In this document: positions 24,001-32,690 of the stretch, one piece after another
Layout: every line of letters starts with the position of its first letter
Position numbering within the stretch: position 1 is the stretch's first letter
Origin: Spirochaetota bacterium
GTDB lineage: Bacteria; Spirochaetota; Spirochaetia; SZUA-6; Fen-1364
DNA: 42,492 nucleotides
Direction: 5' to 3'
Assembly: GCA_026398635.1 (NCBI GenBank)
Contig: JAPLSM010000190.1
Span: 1 to 42,492 of the forward strand
Position numbers and translations under genes: made by a program
The notes under the pieces: generated by a model
The model's input: the letters and a program-made list of their open reading frames with translations, nothing else
What the model was told of the DNA's origin: nothing
The model's database searches: none

Positions 24001-26565
24001 TCAACCGCCCTTCTCCTGGCCCTTCTTTTGGGTCCGTGCCTCGCCTCGCGCCTTCTCCGCCCGCTCCCGGCGGTCGGCCGCAGCCTCGGCGGCGAGCATC
24101 TTCCCCTTCGACGCCGGCGGCTTCGGGGGCTCGTACCCGCCCTCGACGTCGATGAGCTCGTAGACGATGGACGGCTGCTCCTTCCCCTTCACCTTCAGCA
24201 CGTCGAGCTCCCGCGCGATGACCTTGTCTTTCACCTCGGCGTAGGTGAGCTCGCTGATGAGGATACGGCTGTAGTGCCCTGCCCCCTTGCTGACGTCGTA
24301 GTACGCCTTGTTCGCCCCCTCGAGTCTTGAACCGAGGTTGACCGCGTCGCCGATCACCGTGTAGTTGAGGTGGTCACGCGATCCCATCAACCCCACGGTC
24401 ATGATGCCCGTGCTGATGCCGATGCCGATGTCGATGCGCTGGTTCTCGGACCACATCGCGTTGAAGATCTTGAGGTTTTCCATCTGCTTCAGCGCGCACT
24501 TGCACGCGAGCAGCGCGTGGTCGTCCTGCGCCACTGGAGCGCCCCAGTACCCCATCACCGCGTCGCCGATGTACTTGTCGATCGTACCGTTGTAGTCCTT
24601 GACGGTGTCCGCCATGATCGTGAGGTACTTGTTGAGGAAGTTGAGAAGCTCCTGCGCGGCCATCCGCTCCGAGATGGACGAGAAGCCCCGGATGTCGGAG
24701 AAGAAGACGGTCATGCTCTTGTCCCGGCCGCCCGGCTCGGGGGGGTGCTCGAGGATTTCCTTCAGGACTGCCGGGCCGACCATCTTGCTGAAGATCGCCT
24801 TGTTGCGCCGCTTGTCGCGTTCCTCGAACACCGTCCGGTAGGCGACGACCGCGAGGAAGCACAGGAATGAGCCGAAGACCGGCGCCGAGAGTGTCAGTAT
24901 GTAGGCGTTGAAATCGAAGAGCACGAGGACAACGCCGAAGTAGGCGACCAGGGCCACGACGAGCGCCACCAGCGACCAGACCGTGGACAGGCGGGACGTC
25001 ATGAAGGCGGTCAGCATCACCATGCCGAAGAGGATAAGAATGCTCAGCCAGAACGGCGCATAACGGAGGAAGTTGCCCATGAGGATGGTGTTCAGCGCGT
25101 TCGCGTGGATCTCCACCCCGAACATGAGCCCGAACGGCGTGGGCTTCTGGTCCTCGGCCATGCCCTGTGCGAAGGCGCCCAGCATGACGATCTTGTTCGC
25201 CATCCCCAGGGTGTCATCCCAGGCTTCGGGATCCGATCCGGGCGGCGAGGAGGCGTAGCGGGAGTACGAGCGGACGGGATACGTGGAGGATGACCCGAAT
25301 GTGGCGCTGGAGGGATAACCCATGAAGTTGATCAGCATCTGACCGTGCTCGTCGATGGGGATCCGGAGCTCGGTCAGCACCTTCCGCTGCTCTGCCTTCA
25401 CGACCGCTCCAGTGGCCTCGTCGACTTTCGCCGGCCGTGTGACGATCGAATACGGTTCCAACGCTTTCGTCTCGGAATTGTATCGCTTGGGCGAGGGTAT
25501 GAGAATGTGCTCGCCCAGCTTGACCTCGACATCCGAGAGCTTCACGTTCAGGTACTCGGCGGCGAGGGCCAGCGCGATGGATGGCAGCCACGTCTCCCGG
25601 TACTTGCGCACGACGAACGTGACCCGGTCGACCGTGCCGTCGCCGTCGCGGTCCTCCTCTGTCGCGGGCGGCGCCTTGCTCGTTATCGTCTTCCGCAGCT
25701 CCGCGATCTCGTTCTCGGGGTCATCCCCCTTCGGGGGCCAGGGAATGTCGTGCTCGACATTGTGGGTGTCCCTCCAGGAAAGGCGTTCGAAGGCCGCGGT
25801 GTCGACCTTCGTGTCGACCGAGAGCTCGTCGAGCGGGATCTCCTCCACGAGCTGGGAAGCTCGGGCGACGAGCGACGCGCGCCGGTAGACCTGGTCCTCG
25901 TCCTGCACGTAGTTCGCGTGCCCGTACCCGTACGTGGCCCGAGTGTACGGCGAGAGCGGGGGCTTCATGCCGAGGAAAGAATCCACCTTCTTCCAGTCGC
26001 CCGTGATGCGGGTGATCGTCCCGAAACGCTCCGCGAGGACCTCCTGCCGGTCGAACGGCCCCTCGCCTTCCATTTCCGGGTACTCCTCGCGCTGGAGGAC
26101 GGTCTCGAGGAAGACCCGGCCGTTCTCGCGAATGGCATCGACCACCGCCGCGTCATCCTGGGGGGCTTTTCCATCCGGCTCGTTGAAGAAGATGTCGAGG
26201 AACAGGGCCCGCTCGCGCTCGTCCTGATTGCGAATCCGCGAGAAGGTGTTGAGGAGGTCCGCGTGCCGGTAGCGCGGGAACGGCCACCGGCCGAACCGGG
26301 CGAGCGCCCGTTCGTCGATGCCGACGATCAGGATGTCCGGGGAGATCCGCGGGTTCGTCTCCTCGACCGTCACTCCCTCCTGGATCCGTGTGGTGGCCTT
26401 GGGGTTCTTCATCCGGAAGTTGAAGTCCAGGACCTTGGTCTCGAGGTTGGAGATGAGCAGGGTCCCGTACGTCATGCCGGCCATGAGCCCAAAGACCACG
26501 AGCCCGATCAGGAGCCCGAACCACTTCGTCTCGAGGAAGCGCCTCGTGAACCCTTTCTCTGCCAT
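24001..26565 (-). CDS. Membrane adenylate/guanylate cyclase with CHASE2 sensor domain
   Basis: An 854-residue class III nucleotide cyclase. The N-terminus has one TM helix (about 14-34, GLLIGLVVFGLMAGMTYG). A large CHASE2-type extracytoplasmic domain follows to about residue 475, then three closely spaced TM helices and a C-terminal catalytic domain from Met618. Metal-binding Asp624 (FFSDIRGF) and Asp668 (YIGDAVMGYWGAP), purine-site Lys664 and Thr736 (LNYTVIGDAVNLGSRLEG), and transition-state Asn743 and Arg747 are all present. The Lys/Thr pair fits class IIIb, which usually makes cAMP. The tail is Lys/Arg/Glu-rich. GAGAGGGGG lies before the ATG. It is downstream of a TPR membrane gene (65-base gap) and followed by a lipoprotein gene. 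Confidence 0.93.
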   Translation of the reverse strand: MAEKGFTRRFLETKWFGLLIGLVVFGLMAGMTYGTLLISNLETKVLDFNFRMKNPKATTRIQEGVTVEETNPRISPDILIVGIDERALARFGRWPFPRYRHADLLNTFSRIRNQDERERALFLDIFFNEPDGKAPQDDAAVVDAIRENGRVFLETVLQREEYPEMEGEGPFDRQEVLAERFGTITRITGDWKKVDSFLGMKPPLSPYTRATYGYGHANYVQDEDQVYRRASLVARASQLVEEIPLDELSVDTKVDTAAFERLSWRDTHNVEHDIPWPPKGDDPENEIAELRKTITSKAPPATEEDRDGDGTVDRVTFVVRKYRETWLPSIALALAAEYLNVKLSDVEVKLGEHILIPSPKRYNSETKALEPYSIVTRPAKVDEATGAVVKAEQRKVLTELRIPIDEHGQMLINFMGYPSSATFGSSSTYPVRSYSRYASSPPGSDPEAWDDTLGMANKIVMLGAFAQGMAEDQKPTPFGLMFGVEIHANALNTILMGNFLRYAPFWLSILILFGMVMLTAFMTSRLSTVWSLVALVVALVAYFGVVLVLFDFNAYILTLSAPVFGSFLCFLAVVAYRTVFEERDKRRNKAIFSKMVGPAVLKEILEHPPEPGGRDKSMTVFFSDIRGFSSISERMAAQELLNFLNKYLTIMADTVKDYNGTIDKYIGDAVMGYWGAPVAQDDHALLACKCALKQMENLKIFNAMWSENQRIDIGIGISTGIMTVGLMGSRDHLNYTVIGDAVNLGSRLEGANKAYYDVSKGAGHYSRILISELTYAEVKDKVIARELDVLKVKGKEQPSIVYELIDVEGGYEPPKPPASKGKMLAAEAAADRRERAEKARGEARTQKKGQEKGG

Positions 26566-26630
26566 GCCGTCCCCCTCTCAGCGTGAGCGCGCCTCCCCGG
26601 GCGCCCGGTCCCGCGCGGGCGGGGATGTCG

Positions 26631-27347
26631 TTATTGTATCTTCCCGGCCACCTTCAGCGCAATCAGCCGGTTCTTGGCGAGCTGGGTCCAGCCGCTGGAC
26701 GGCCACTCGGCGTCGAGCTGCTCGTAGCGCGACTTCGCCTCGTCCCATGTCCCGGCGTCCTCGGCGAGGCGTCCCAGCGCGAAGAGGGCCCGGGGGGCCA
26801 CCGACGTTCCCTTCCAGCGGGTGACAATGTCCTTGTACAGCGCTGCGGCTCCCTCCCGGTCGGCCTTTTCCTCGATGCAGGTGGCCGCGTTGAACAGGGC
26901 GATCGGCGCGAGGTAGCTCGCGGGGAAACGGCGCGCGAGCTCACGGTAGTCGGCAGCGGCCTCGTCCCATGCGGCGAGCTCGAAACGCAGGTCGGCGCGC
27001 AGCAGCAGCGCGCGCTGGCTGCCGTACAGCCGGCCGGGGCGTTTCACCAGCCCGTCGAGCCGTTCGAGGAGGTCCTTCTGGATCGCCTCCTTCTTCGCCG
27101 TGTCCGTCTCCGCGAGCCACGAGTCGTAGATCTCCTGCGCCTGCTCGACCCGGAGCGTGGCGTCCGCGGACTGCCGTCGGGTGATCTCGGACCATCCGAA
27201 ATACCCCACGAGGAAGACGAGCGCCGCGCCGAGGATGCCCCAGAGCGCGAAGCGGAAGCGGTGGATGAATCCGGTGAGCGCCAAGGCGATGCGCCGGCCT
27301 ACTCTCACCTGCTCGGGCTGCTGCTGCTGAACCTGCATGATGGTCAT
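26631..27347 (-). CDS. Membrane-anchored TPR protein (YfgM/BamD-like layout)
   Basis: A 238-residue protein with a basic, Gln-rich N-terminus ([20 protein letters not shown]), one TM helix (about 33-53, [19 protein letters not shown]) and a soluble TPR region ([40 protein letters not shown]). The frame is open to 27443, but that part is the antisense end of the sigma-54 regulator. ATG 27347 has GAGGGG just before it and overlaps that gene's stop as ATGA, so the two are translationally coupled. A role as a periplasmic scaffold or chaperone is inference from layout. Confidence 0.85.
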   Translation of the reverse strand: MTIMQVQQQQPEQVRVGRRIALALTGFIHRFRFALWGILGAALVFLVGYFGWSEITRRQSADATLRVEQAQEIYDSWLAETDTAKKEAIQKDLLERLDGLVKRPGRLYGSQRALLLRADLRFELAAWDEAAADYRELARRFPASYLAPIALFNAATCIEEKADREGAAALYKDIVTRWKGTSVAPRALFALGRLAEDAGTWDEAKSRYEQLDAEWPSSGWTQLAKNRLIALKVAGKIQ

Positions 27348-28867
27348 ACCCCTCTTTCCCTGATGATGCCGAGCTCCTTCACGAGCTTGGAAAGGTAGCT
27401 GCGCTGGATCGAGAGCTCGCGGGCTGTCCGGGTCTGGTGCCACCCATTAGCCTCGAGGGCACTCTTGATGAAATGCCGCTTGAACACCGCGAGCGCCTCG
27501 CGGAGCGTGCGCCCCGCATAGGCCTCGTCGCCGGGGCCCGCGCTGCCGCTCAAGGTGAGCTCGTCGGCGTCGATCAGCTCGCCCCGGGCGAACACGACGG
27601 CCCGTTCGACCGCATTGGCCAGCTCGCGCACGTTGCCGGGCCACGCGTACGAAAGCATGGCCTCCATGGCGCCGCTTGTGAACCCGCGTACCGGTTTCTT
27701 CGCTTCAGCGGCGTGGCGGCGCAGGAAGTGCTCCGCCAGCAGCGGGATGTCCTCGCGCCGCTCCCGCAAGGGCGGGATGCGGATCGGTAGGACATTCAGC
27801 CGGTAGAAGAGATCGGTCCGGAACCGGCCCGCCGATACCTCTTCACCCAGCTCCCGGTTGGTCGCCGCGATGATGCGCACGTCGACCACCCTGGGCTCGT
27901 CCGCGCCCACGGGCTCGAAACTACGGCTCTGCAGCACCCGCAGCAGCTTCGCCTGCACCGTCAGCGGTATGTCCGCGATCTCGTCGAGAAAGATCGTGCC
28001 GCCGTCGGCGAGCTCGAACCTGCCCCGGCGCTCCGCAGCCGCATCCGTGAAGGCGCCCCGCACGTGACCGAAGAGCTCGCTCTCGAGCAGGCCCTCGGGC
28101 AGCGCCGCGCAGTTGACCCGGATGAACGGACCGTCGCGGCGGGGACTCGCGAGGTGGATCTGCTCGGCGAACAGCTCCTTGCCCGTCCCGCTCTCGCCCA
28201 GCAGCAGCACCGACGAGTCGGTCTCGGCCGCCTTGCGGGCGATCTCGAGCTTCTCCTTCAGCTGACGGCTCTCGCCGACCAGCTCGTGCCACGACCCGCC
28301 GGGCGGCACCTGCCGGTCGCGCAGGCGAGCCAGCTCATCGCTCACCTGCTGGTAGGTGCCCGCGTTCTGGATGGCGATGGCCGCCTGCGTCGAGAAGACC
28401 TCGAGCCACTCGAGATCCTCCTCGGTGAAGGTTCTGCCGCCCTTCTTGTTCAGGATCTCGATGACCCCCACGCATCGGTCTTTCAGGCGCATCGGGACGG
28501 CGAGGATGGAGGACGCGGGGTAGCCGATCTGCTCGGCGATGTCCCGGCGGAACCGGGGATCTGCGGCGGCGTCGTTCACGATGAGCGCGGTGTTCTTCTC
28601 GGCCACCCATCCGGCGATGCCCTCGCCGAGGTTGAGGGAGAACCGCTTTACGCTGGGTCCCTTGGGTCCGAGGGCGATCTCGAAGTAGAGCTTGCCGTTC
28701 TCCGGGTTGACGAGCATGAGCGAGGAGGCCTCTCCCCCGGTCAACTCCGACGCGCTCTCGATGATGAGCGTCAGGAGGCCCGTGCGGTCGGTCCACGCGG
28801 AGTTGATGCGTACGTAGATGTCGAGCAGCACCGCGAGCTTCTCGCGGTCGGGGGTGAACCGCAGCAT
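27344..28867 (-). CDS. GAF-domain sigma-54-dependent transcriptional activator
   Basis: A 507-residue enhancer-binding protein. It has an N-terminal GAF domain (about 20-175), a AAA+ sigma-54 interaction domain (about 195-425) and a C-terminal Fis-type helix-turn-helix (about 455-505, [20 protein letters not shown]). Walker A is GESGTGKE (224-231) and Walker [14 protein letters not shown]; the arginine-finger region is [10 protein letters not shown]. The loop that contacts sigma-54 reads GAFTDA (271-276) instead of GAFTGA. No receiver domain is present, so a small molecule sensed by GAF probably controls it. The ATG has GGGAG about 12 bases upstream. It overlaps the TPR gene by 4 bases. I found no sigma-54 promoter (TGGCAC-N5-TTGC) in the window. 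Confidence 0.95.
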   Translation of the reverse strand: MLRFTPDREKLAVLLDIYVRINSAWTDRTGLLTLIIESASELTGGEASSLMLVNPENGKLYFEIALGPKGPSVKRFSLNLGEGIAGWVAEKNTALIVNDAAADPRFRRDIAEQIGYPASSILAVPMRLKDRCVGVIEILNKKGGRTFTEEDLEWLEVFSTQAAIAIQNAGTYQQVSDELARLRDRQVPPGGSWHELVGESRQLKEKLEIARKAAETDSSVLLLGESGTGKELFAEQIHLASPRRDGPFIRVNCAALPEGLLESELFGHVRGAFTDAAAERRGRFELADGGTIFLDEIADIPLTVQAKLLRVLQSRSFEPVGADEPRVVDVRIIAATNRELGEEVSAGRFRTDLFYRLNVLPIRIPPLRERREDIPLLAEHFLRRHAAEAKKPVRGFTSGAMEAMLSYAWPGNVRELANAVERAVVFARGELIDADELTLSGSAGPGDEAYAGRTLREALAVFKRHFIKSALEANGWHQTRTARELSIQRSYLSKLVKELGIIRERGV

Positions 28868-28881
28868 CCCGATTGATCGCT

Positions 28882-28908
28882 CCCGGGCACCGCCGGAGGA
28901 GGCCCGGG
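28882..28908 (-). terminator. Hairpin between rpsA and the sigma-54 activator gene
   Basis: CCCGGGC (28882-28888) can pair with GCCCGGG (28902-28908) in a 7-bp stem with a 13-base loop, directly after the rpsA stop on the minus strand. There is no T-run. It may attenuate rpsA read-through into the regulator gene, or be GC-rich chance. Confidence 0.35.
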
Positions 28909-28909
28909 G

Positions 28910-30607
28910 CTAACCCTTGATCCGGTCCTTCAACAGGTCCGCGAGGGCGACCGTGTCCTCCTTGCTGTCGTCGTGGATGTACTTGTCCATCTCCTCGCGC
29001 TGGACCCGGCGCACGTAGTCGCGCAGGGAGAGCGACAGCTTCTGCTTGGACGGGCTGCACTCGATGACCACGGCCTTCACCTGGTCGCCGACCTTGTGCT
29101 TGGCCATGGCCGCCTCGGGCGTCTCGAGCGCGGGATCGGCCACGCTGGCCTTGTGGACGAGCCCCTCGATGCCGCCCTGCACCTTCACGAACAGGCCGAA
29201 GTCGGTGATGTTGGTGATCTCGCCGTCGATGATGGCCCCGCGCGGGTAGGCCCGCGCGATGGATTCCCAGGGGTCCTCGGACAGCTGCTTCACCCCGAGG
29301 TGGACCTTGCCGCGCTCCTTGTCGATGCCGATGATCATCACCTCGAGCTCGTCGTCGACCTTGGCGAACGAGGAGGCGTTGCGGATCTTGCGGGTCCAGG
29401 ACATGTCGTCGGCGTGCAGCACGCCGTCGATGCCCTCCTCGATCTCGAAGAACAGGGCGTACGGGCTGGCGCGCACGACGCGGCGGGTCAGTCTCATGCC
29501 CACGGGGTAGCGCTGGTCGATCTCGTCCCACGGGTTCGGCAGCACCTGCTTGAGCCCGAGGGAAAGCTTGCCCTGCTGCACGTCGTAGCCGAGGATCTTG
29601 GTCTCGACCACGTCGCCGACCTTGAGCACCTCCTTGGGGTGCTTCACCTTGCGGACCCAGGACAGCTCGGAGATGTGCGCGAGGCCCTCGATGCCCTCCT
29701 CGATCTCGATGAAGGCGCCGAAGTCCGCGAGCTTCGTCGTGCGGCCCTTCACCACGTCGCCGACGTGGTACTTCTCCTCGAAGTGGTTCCAGGGGTCCTC
29801 GGTGAAGTGCTTGAGGCTCAGGTTGATCCTCGACTCCTGGGGCTCCAGTCGGATCACCTTCAGCTGGATCGGCTCGCCGAGACGCACGAAATCCTTCGGT
29901 CGGGTGACGTGGCCCCAGCTCATGTCGTTGATGTGCAGCAGGCCGTCGAAGCCGCCGAGGTCAACGAAGGCGCCGAACGACGTGAAGCTCTTGACCGTCC
30001 CCTCGACCACGTCGCCGATGTGCGTGGAGGAGAAGAACTCGTCCTTGCGCCGCTTGATGTCCTCTTCCATCCAGTCGCGGCGGGAGACGACGATGTTGGT
30101 CTTGCCCTTGGCGTACAGCCGGTCGATATAGAAAAGGCTCTTCGTGCCCACGAAATCCGCGTTCTCGGCCGGCCGCCGCACGTCCACCTTGGAGGCGGGG
30201 CAGAAGGCGCGGATTTCGCCGCCGAGGTCGACCTCCCAGCCGCCCTTCACGCGCCGGTCGATGACGCCTTCGATGGGCTTGTGCTCGTCGAACGCCTGGC
30301 GCATGTTCTTCCAGACCAGCTTCTCGTCGGCCCGGCGCTTGGAGACGATGACCTGCCCTTCCTTGCCCTCCTTGCGGATGAGGATGACGTAGACGTTCTC
30401 GCCGATCTGCGGAGGGGATTCGAACTCGCTGAGGGAGATCTTGCCCTCGCTCTTGTAACCGACATCGACGTACACGTAGCCGTCCGTTACCTCGATCACC
30501 CGGCCGGGGATCATCTGGCCCTCTTCGATGGGCTGGATCGACTGCATGTAGTGCTGCAGGTCGGTCTCGGACTGCTGGGCAGTCGTCTTCTTGTCTTCCG
30601 TGCTCAT
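28910..30607 (-). CDS. rpsA: 30S ribosomal protein S1
   Basis: A 565-residue mRNA-binding ribosomal protein with six S1 (OB-fold) domains in a row, starting near residues 32, 118, 207, 294, 381 and 468. Domains 3-6 show the typical G-x-V-x-x-F-G-A-F-V pattern (TSFGAFVDLGGFDGLLHI, ADFGAFIEIEEGIEGLAHI, TDFGLFVKVQGGIEGLVHK). The domain number and order are those of Gram-negative S1. Start ATG overlaps the cmk stop by 4 bases, reproducing the widespread cmk-rpsA pairing. Confidence 0.97.
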   Translation of the reverse strand: MSTEDKKTTAQQSETDLQHYMQSIQPIEEGQMIPGRVIEVTDGYVYVDVGYKSEGKISLSEFESPPQIGENVYVILIRKEGKEGQVIVSKRRADEKLVWKNMRQAFDEHKPIEGVIDRRVKGGWEVDLGGEIRAFCPASKVDVRRPAENADFVGTKSLFYIDRLYAKGKTNIVVSRRDWMEEDIKRRKDEFFSSTHIGDVVEGTVKSFTSFGAFVDLGGFDGLLHINDMSWGHVTRPKDFVRLGEPIQLKVIRLEPQESRINLSLKHFTEDPWNHFEEKYHVGDVVKGRTTKLADFGAFIEIEEGIEGLAHISELSWVRKVKHPKEVLKVGDVVETKILGYDVQQGKLSLGLKQVLPNPWDEIDQRYPVGMRLTRRVVRASPYALFFEIEEGIDGVLHADDMSWTRKIRNASSFAKVDDELEVMIIGIDKERGKVHLGVKQLSEDPWESIARAYPRGAIIDGEITNITDFGLFVKVQGGIEGLVHKASVADPALETPEAAMAKHKVGDQVKAVVIECSPSKQKLSLSLRDYVRRVQREEMDKYIHDDSKEDTVALADLLKDRIKG

Positions 30608-31272
30608 ACCTGACGCTTGTCTCCCAGGGTGAGTTTTTTGACGTGGATTGCGTCGAGTACTCTGTCACAAACTTCCTCAATGGTCAAGTGCGAGGTGTCG
30701 AGGATCAAGGCCCCCGGGGCAACGGCGAGCGGTGCCTCGGCCTTGAGGCGGTCGAACCGGTCGCGTTCGACGATCGACCGCTCGATCTCCTCGAGAGACA
30801 TGCGGCTGGTGCCCTGAGCGTGCCGGCGGCGCGCCCGGGTGGCCACGTCCGCGTCGAGGTAGACCTTCACATCCGCGTCGGGGAAAACCACCGTGGCGAT
30901 GTCCCGGCCGTCGACCACCACGTCCCGCGCCGCGGCGATGTCCCGCAGCCGGCGGTTGACTGCCGACCGTACCTCGCCGATCGCGGAGTGCCGTGCGACC
31001 CACTCGTCGATCGCGTCCGACCGCAGGAGGTGCTCCACGGGCTGCCCGTCCACCGCCACCCCACCTCCCCCGTCGAGGGACAGGCGAACGGCACGTGCGG
31101 TCAGCACCACCGCCTCCCGGTCGGCGGGATTCCTGCCCTTCGACAATACCGCCCAGGTGACGGCACGGTAGAAGCTGCCCGAGTTCAGCCAGGCGAATCC
31201 CGCCTGCTCCGCCACCCGCCGGGCCACGCTGCTCTTGCCGGCCCCGGCCGGCCCGTCAAGCGCTACCACCAT
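30604..31272 (-). CDS. cmk: Cytidylate kinase
   Basis: Phosphorylates CMP and dCMP with ATP. The 222-residue protein has the P-loop LDGPAGAGKSS at residues 5-15, the CMP-binding NSGSFYRAVTWAVL (usually DTGALYRA) and DGRDIATVVFPDADVKVYLD before the lid RARRRHAQG. Length is normal. The ATG lies inside the last 17 bases of the rluB gene. It shares ATGA with rpsA, so both are translated in step. Confidence 0.95.
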   Translation of the reverse strand: MVVALDGPAGAGKSSVARRVAEQAGFAWLNSGSFYRAVTWAVLSKGRNPADREAVVLTARAVRLSLDGGGGVAVDGQPVEHLLRSDAIDEWVARHSAIGEVRSAVNRRLRDIAAARDVVVDGRDIATVVFPDADVKVYLDADVATRARRRHAQGTSRMSLEEIERSIVERDRFDRLKAEAPLAVAPGALILDTSHLTIEEVCDRVLDAIHVKKLTLGDKRQV

Positions 31273-32149
31273 GCTCGTAGAACCATTTGACCTCGCGCTC
31301 GGTCAGCCGCCGGAACCGGCCGGGCGCGAGGCCGCGCAGGGTGACGACCCCGATGCGGATCCGGTGCACGCGCTTCACCCGGATGCGACGCGTCGCGAAC
31401 ACATTGCGCAGCTCCCGGTTCTTCCCCTCGACCAGGGTGATCAGCACTGAGTGGTCCGACCTCAGCTCGTACGCCTCGCATCGGTAGCGCACCCCTTCGA
31501 TCCAGAAGCCCTTGCGGTACTGCTCCATGAAGGGCTCGTCGATCGCTCGGGCCGTCTCCACGAGATACTGCTTTTCGACACGCGATCCGGGATGGCTCAC
31601 CACCCGGTCGAACTCACCGTCGTTGGTGTAGAAGATCAGGCCAGTGGAGAGGTAGTCCAGCCGGCCGACGTGGAACAACCGCTCCTTGATCGCCCCCTTG
31701 AAGAGGTCCGAGGCGAGGGGCCGTCCCTCGGGGTCGGCGTTCGCGCACAGGTACCCCGCCGGCTTGTGCACGGCGAGGTAGACCAGACTCGAGACGGGCT
31801 TCACGATCCGGCCGTCGACCGTCACACGGTCGCTGAAAGCGACCTTCGTGCCCAGCCGATCGACACGGGTCTCGTTCACCTGCACCCGGCCCGCGAGGAT
31901 GATCTCCTCGCATCCCCTGCGGGAGCCCAGGCCGCAGCGGGCCAGGTAGACCTGGAGACGGATGCCCGCCGCCCCGCCCGCCGAGCCGGACCGGACAGTC
32001 GGTCTGCCCGAAGCCGCCGTACGCGGCTCGACCCTGGCTCCCCGCGGGGTGGCTGGACGGCCCCGCGGTTGCCGGGCAGTCCGTTCAGGCTCCGGCCGGT
32101 TCAGCCGGTCCGGGTTCTTCCCCCTGGGCCGCTTCATGCGGTCGTTCAT
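31256..32149 (-). CDS. rluB: Ribosomal large-subunit pseudouridine synthase, RsuA/RluB family
   Basis: Makes pseudouridine in rRNA. A basic, Pro/Arg-rich N-terminal extension of about 55 residues precedes an S4 RNA-binding domain (VYLARCGLGSRRGCEEIILA) and the catalytic domain with Asp in GRLDYLSTGL, KPAGYLCANAD and the C-terminal EGKNRELRNVFATRRIRVKR. The S4 plus catalytic layout fits RluB/RluE/RsuA; RluB is preferred because scpA-scpB-rluB neighbours are common in bacteria. ATG 32149 has AGGAGG 5-6 bases upstream, so a 65-base overlap with scpB in another frame looks real. Confidence 0.9.
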   Translation of the reverse strand: MNDRMKRPRGKNPDRLNRPEPERTARQPRGRPATPRGARVEPRTAASGRPTVRSGSAGGAAGIRLQVYLARCGLGSRRGCEEIILAGRVQVNETRVDRLGTKVAFSDRVTVDGRIVKPVSSLVYLAVHKPAGYLCANADPEGRPLASDLFKGAIKERLFHVGRLDYLSTGLIFYTNDGEFDRVVSHPGSRVEKQYLVETARAIDEPFMEQYRKGFWIEGVRYRCEAYELRSDHSVLITLVEGKNRELRNVFATRRIRVKRVHRIRIGVVTLRGLAPGRFRRLTEREVKWFYEHGGSA

Positions 32150-32690
32150 CCCGTTCCTCCTGTTCGAACCGTTCCCTCTCTAGGCCGTCCAGCTTCGGCA
32201 GGTCCGCGATCGAAGCGAGGCGGAACGCCTTCAGGAACTCCTTCGTGGTGCCGAATTGCACGGGCCGGCCCACGGTCTCCTTGCGGCCGATCTCGCGAAT
32301 GAGCGACCGTGACACCAGGAGCCGGATCATGCCGTCGGCCTGCACGCCCCGGATGCTCTCGATCTCGGCCCGGGTGATGGGCTGCGAGTACGCGATGATG
32401 GCGAGCGTCTCGAGGGCGGCCCTCGAGAGCCGGTTCTCGGCCGACTTCCCGTAGCGGCCGCGCAGGCCTTCCCACAGGTCGCGGCGCGGCGCGAAGGAGA
32501 ACCCGCCTCCGATGTCGACGATCTCGAGGCCGTGCCCTCCCTCAGCGAGCGCCAATCGAAGCTCGGACACCGCCGCGGCGGCCGCCTCGGGCTCGAGCCC
32601 CGCCGCGGAGGCAAGGCGCTGCAGCTCGAGCGGCTCGCTCTCCAGCAGCAACACCGCTTCGACGAGCGCTGCCTCCCTGCTAAGGCTCAT
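32085..32690 (-). CDS. scpB: Segregation and condensation protein B
   Basis: A kleisin-associated winged-helix dimer of the SMC-ScpAB condensin. The 201-residue protein has two winged-helix domains. The second carries the family signature RAALETLAIIAYSQPITRAEIESIRGV, seen here in two parts as LETLAIIAYSQPITRAEIE and IESIRGVQADGMIRLL, then GRPVQFGTTKEFLKAF. A Glu/Pro-rich tail follows. It overlaps scpA by 11 bases and rluB by 65 bases. Partner ScpA is the product of the preceding gene; smc is not in the window. Confidence 0.95.
   Translation of the reverse strand: MSLSREAALVEAVLLLESEPLELQRLASAAGLEPEAAAAAVSELRLALAEGGHGLEIVDIGGGFSFAPRRDLWEGLRGRYGKSAENRLSRAALETLAIIAYSQPITRAEIESIRGVQADGMIRLLVSRSLIREIGRKETVGRPVQFGTTKEFLKAFRLASIADLPKLDGLERERFEQEERDERPHEAAQGEEPGPAEPAGA

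Noticed and set aside
26566-26630. Hairpin between the TPR membrane gene and the cyclase
   Set aside because: The CCCC/GGGG-rich gap can form several alternative stems, none clearly favoured, so it may just reflect high GC.
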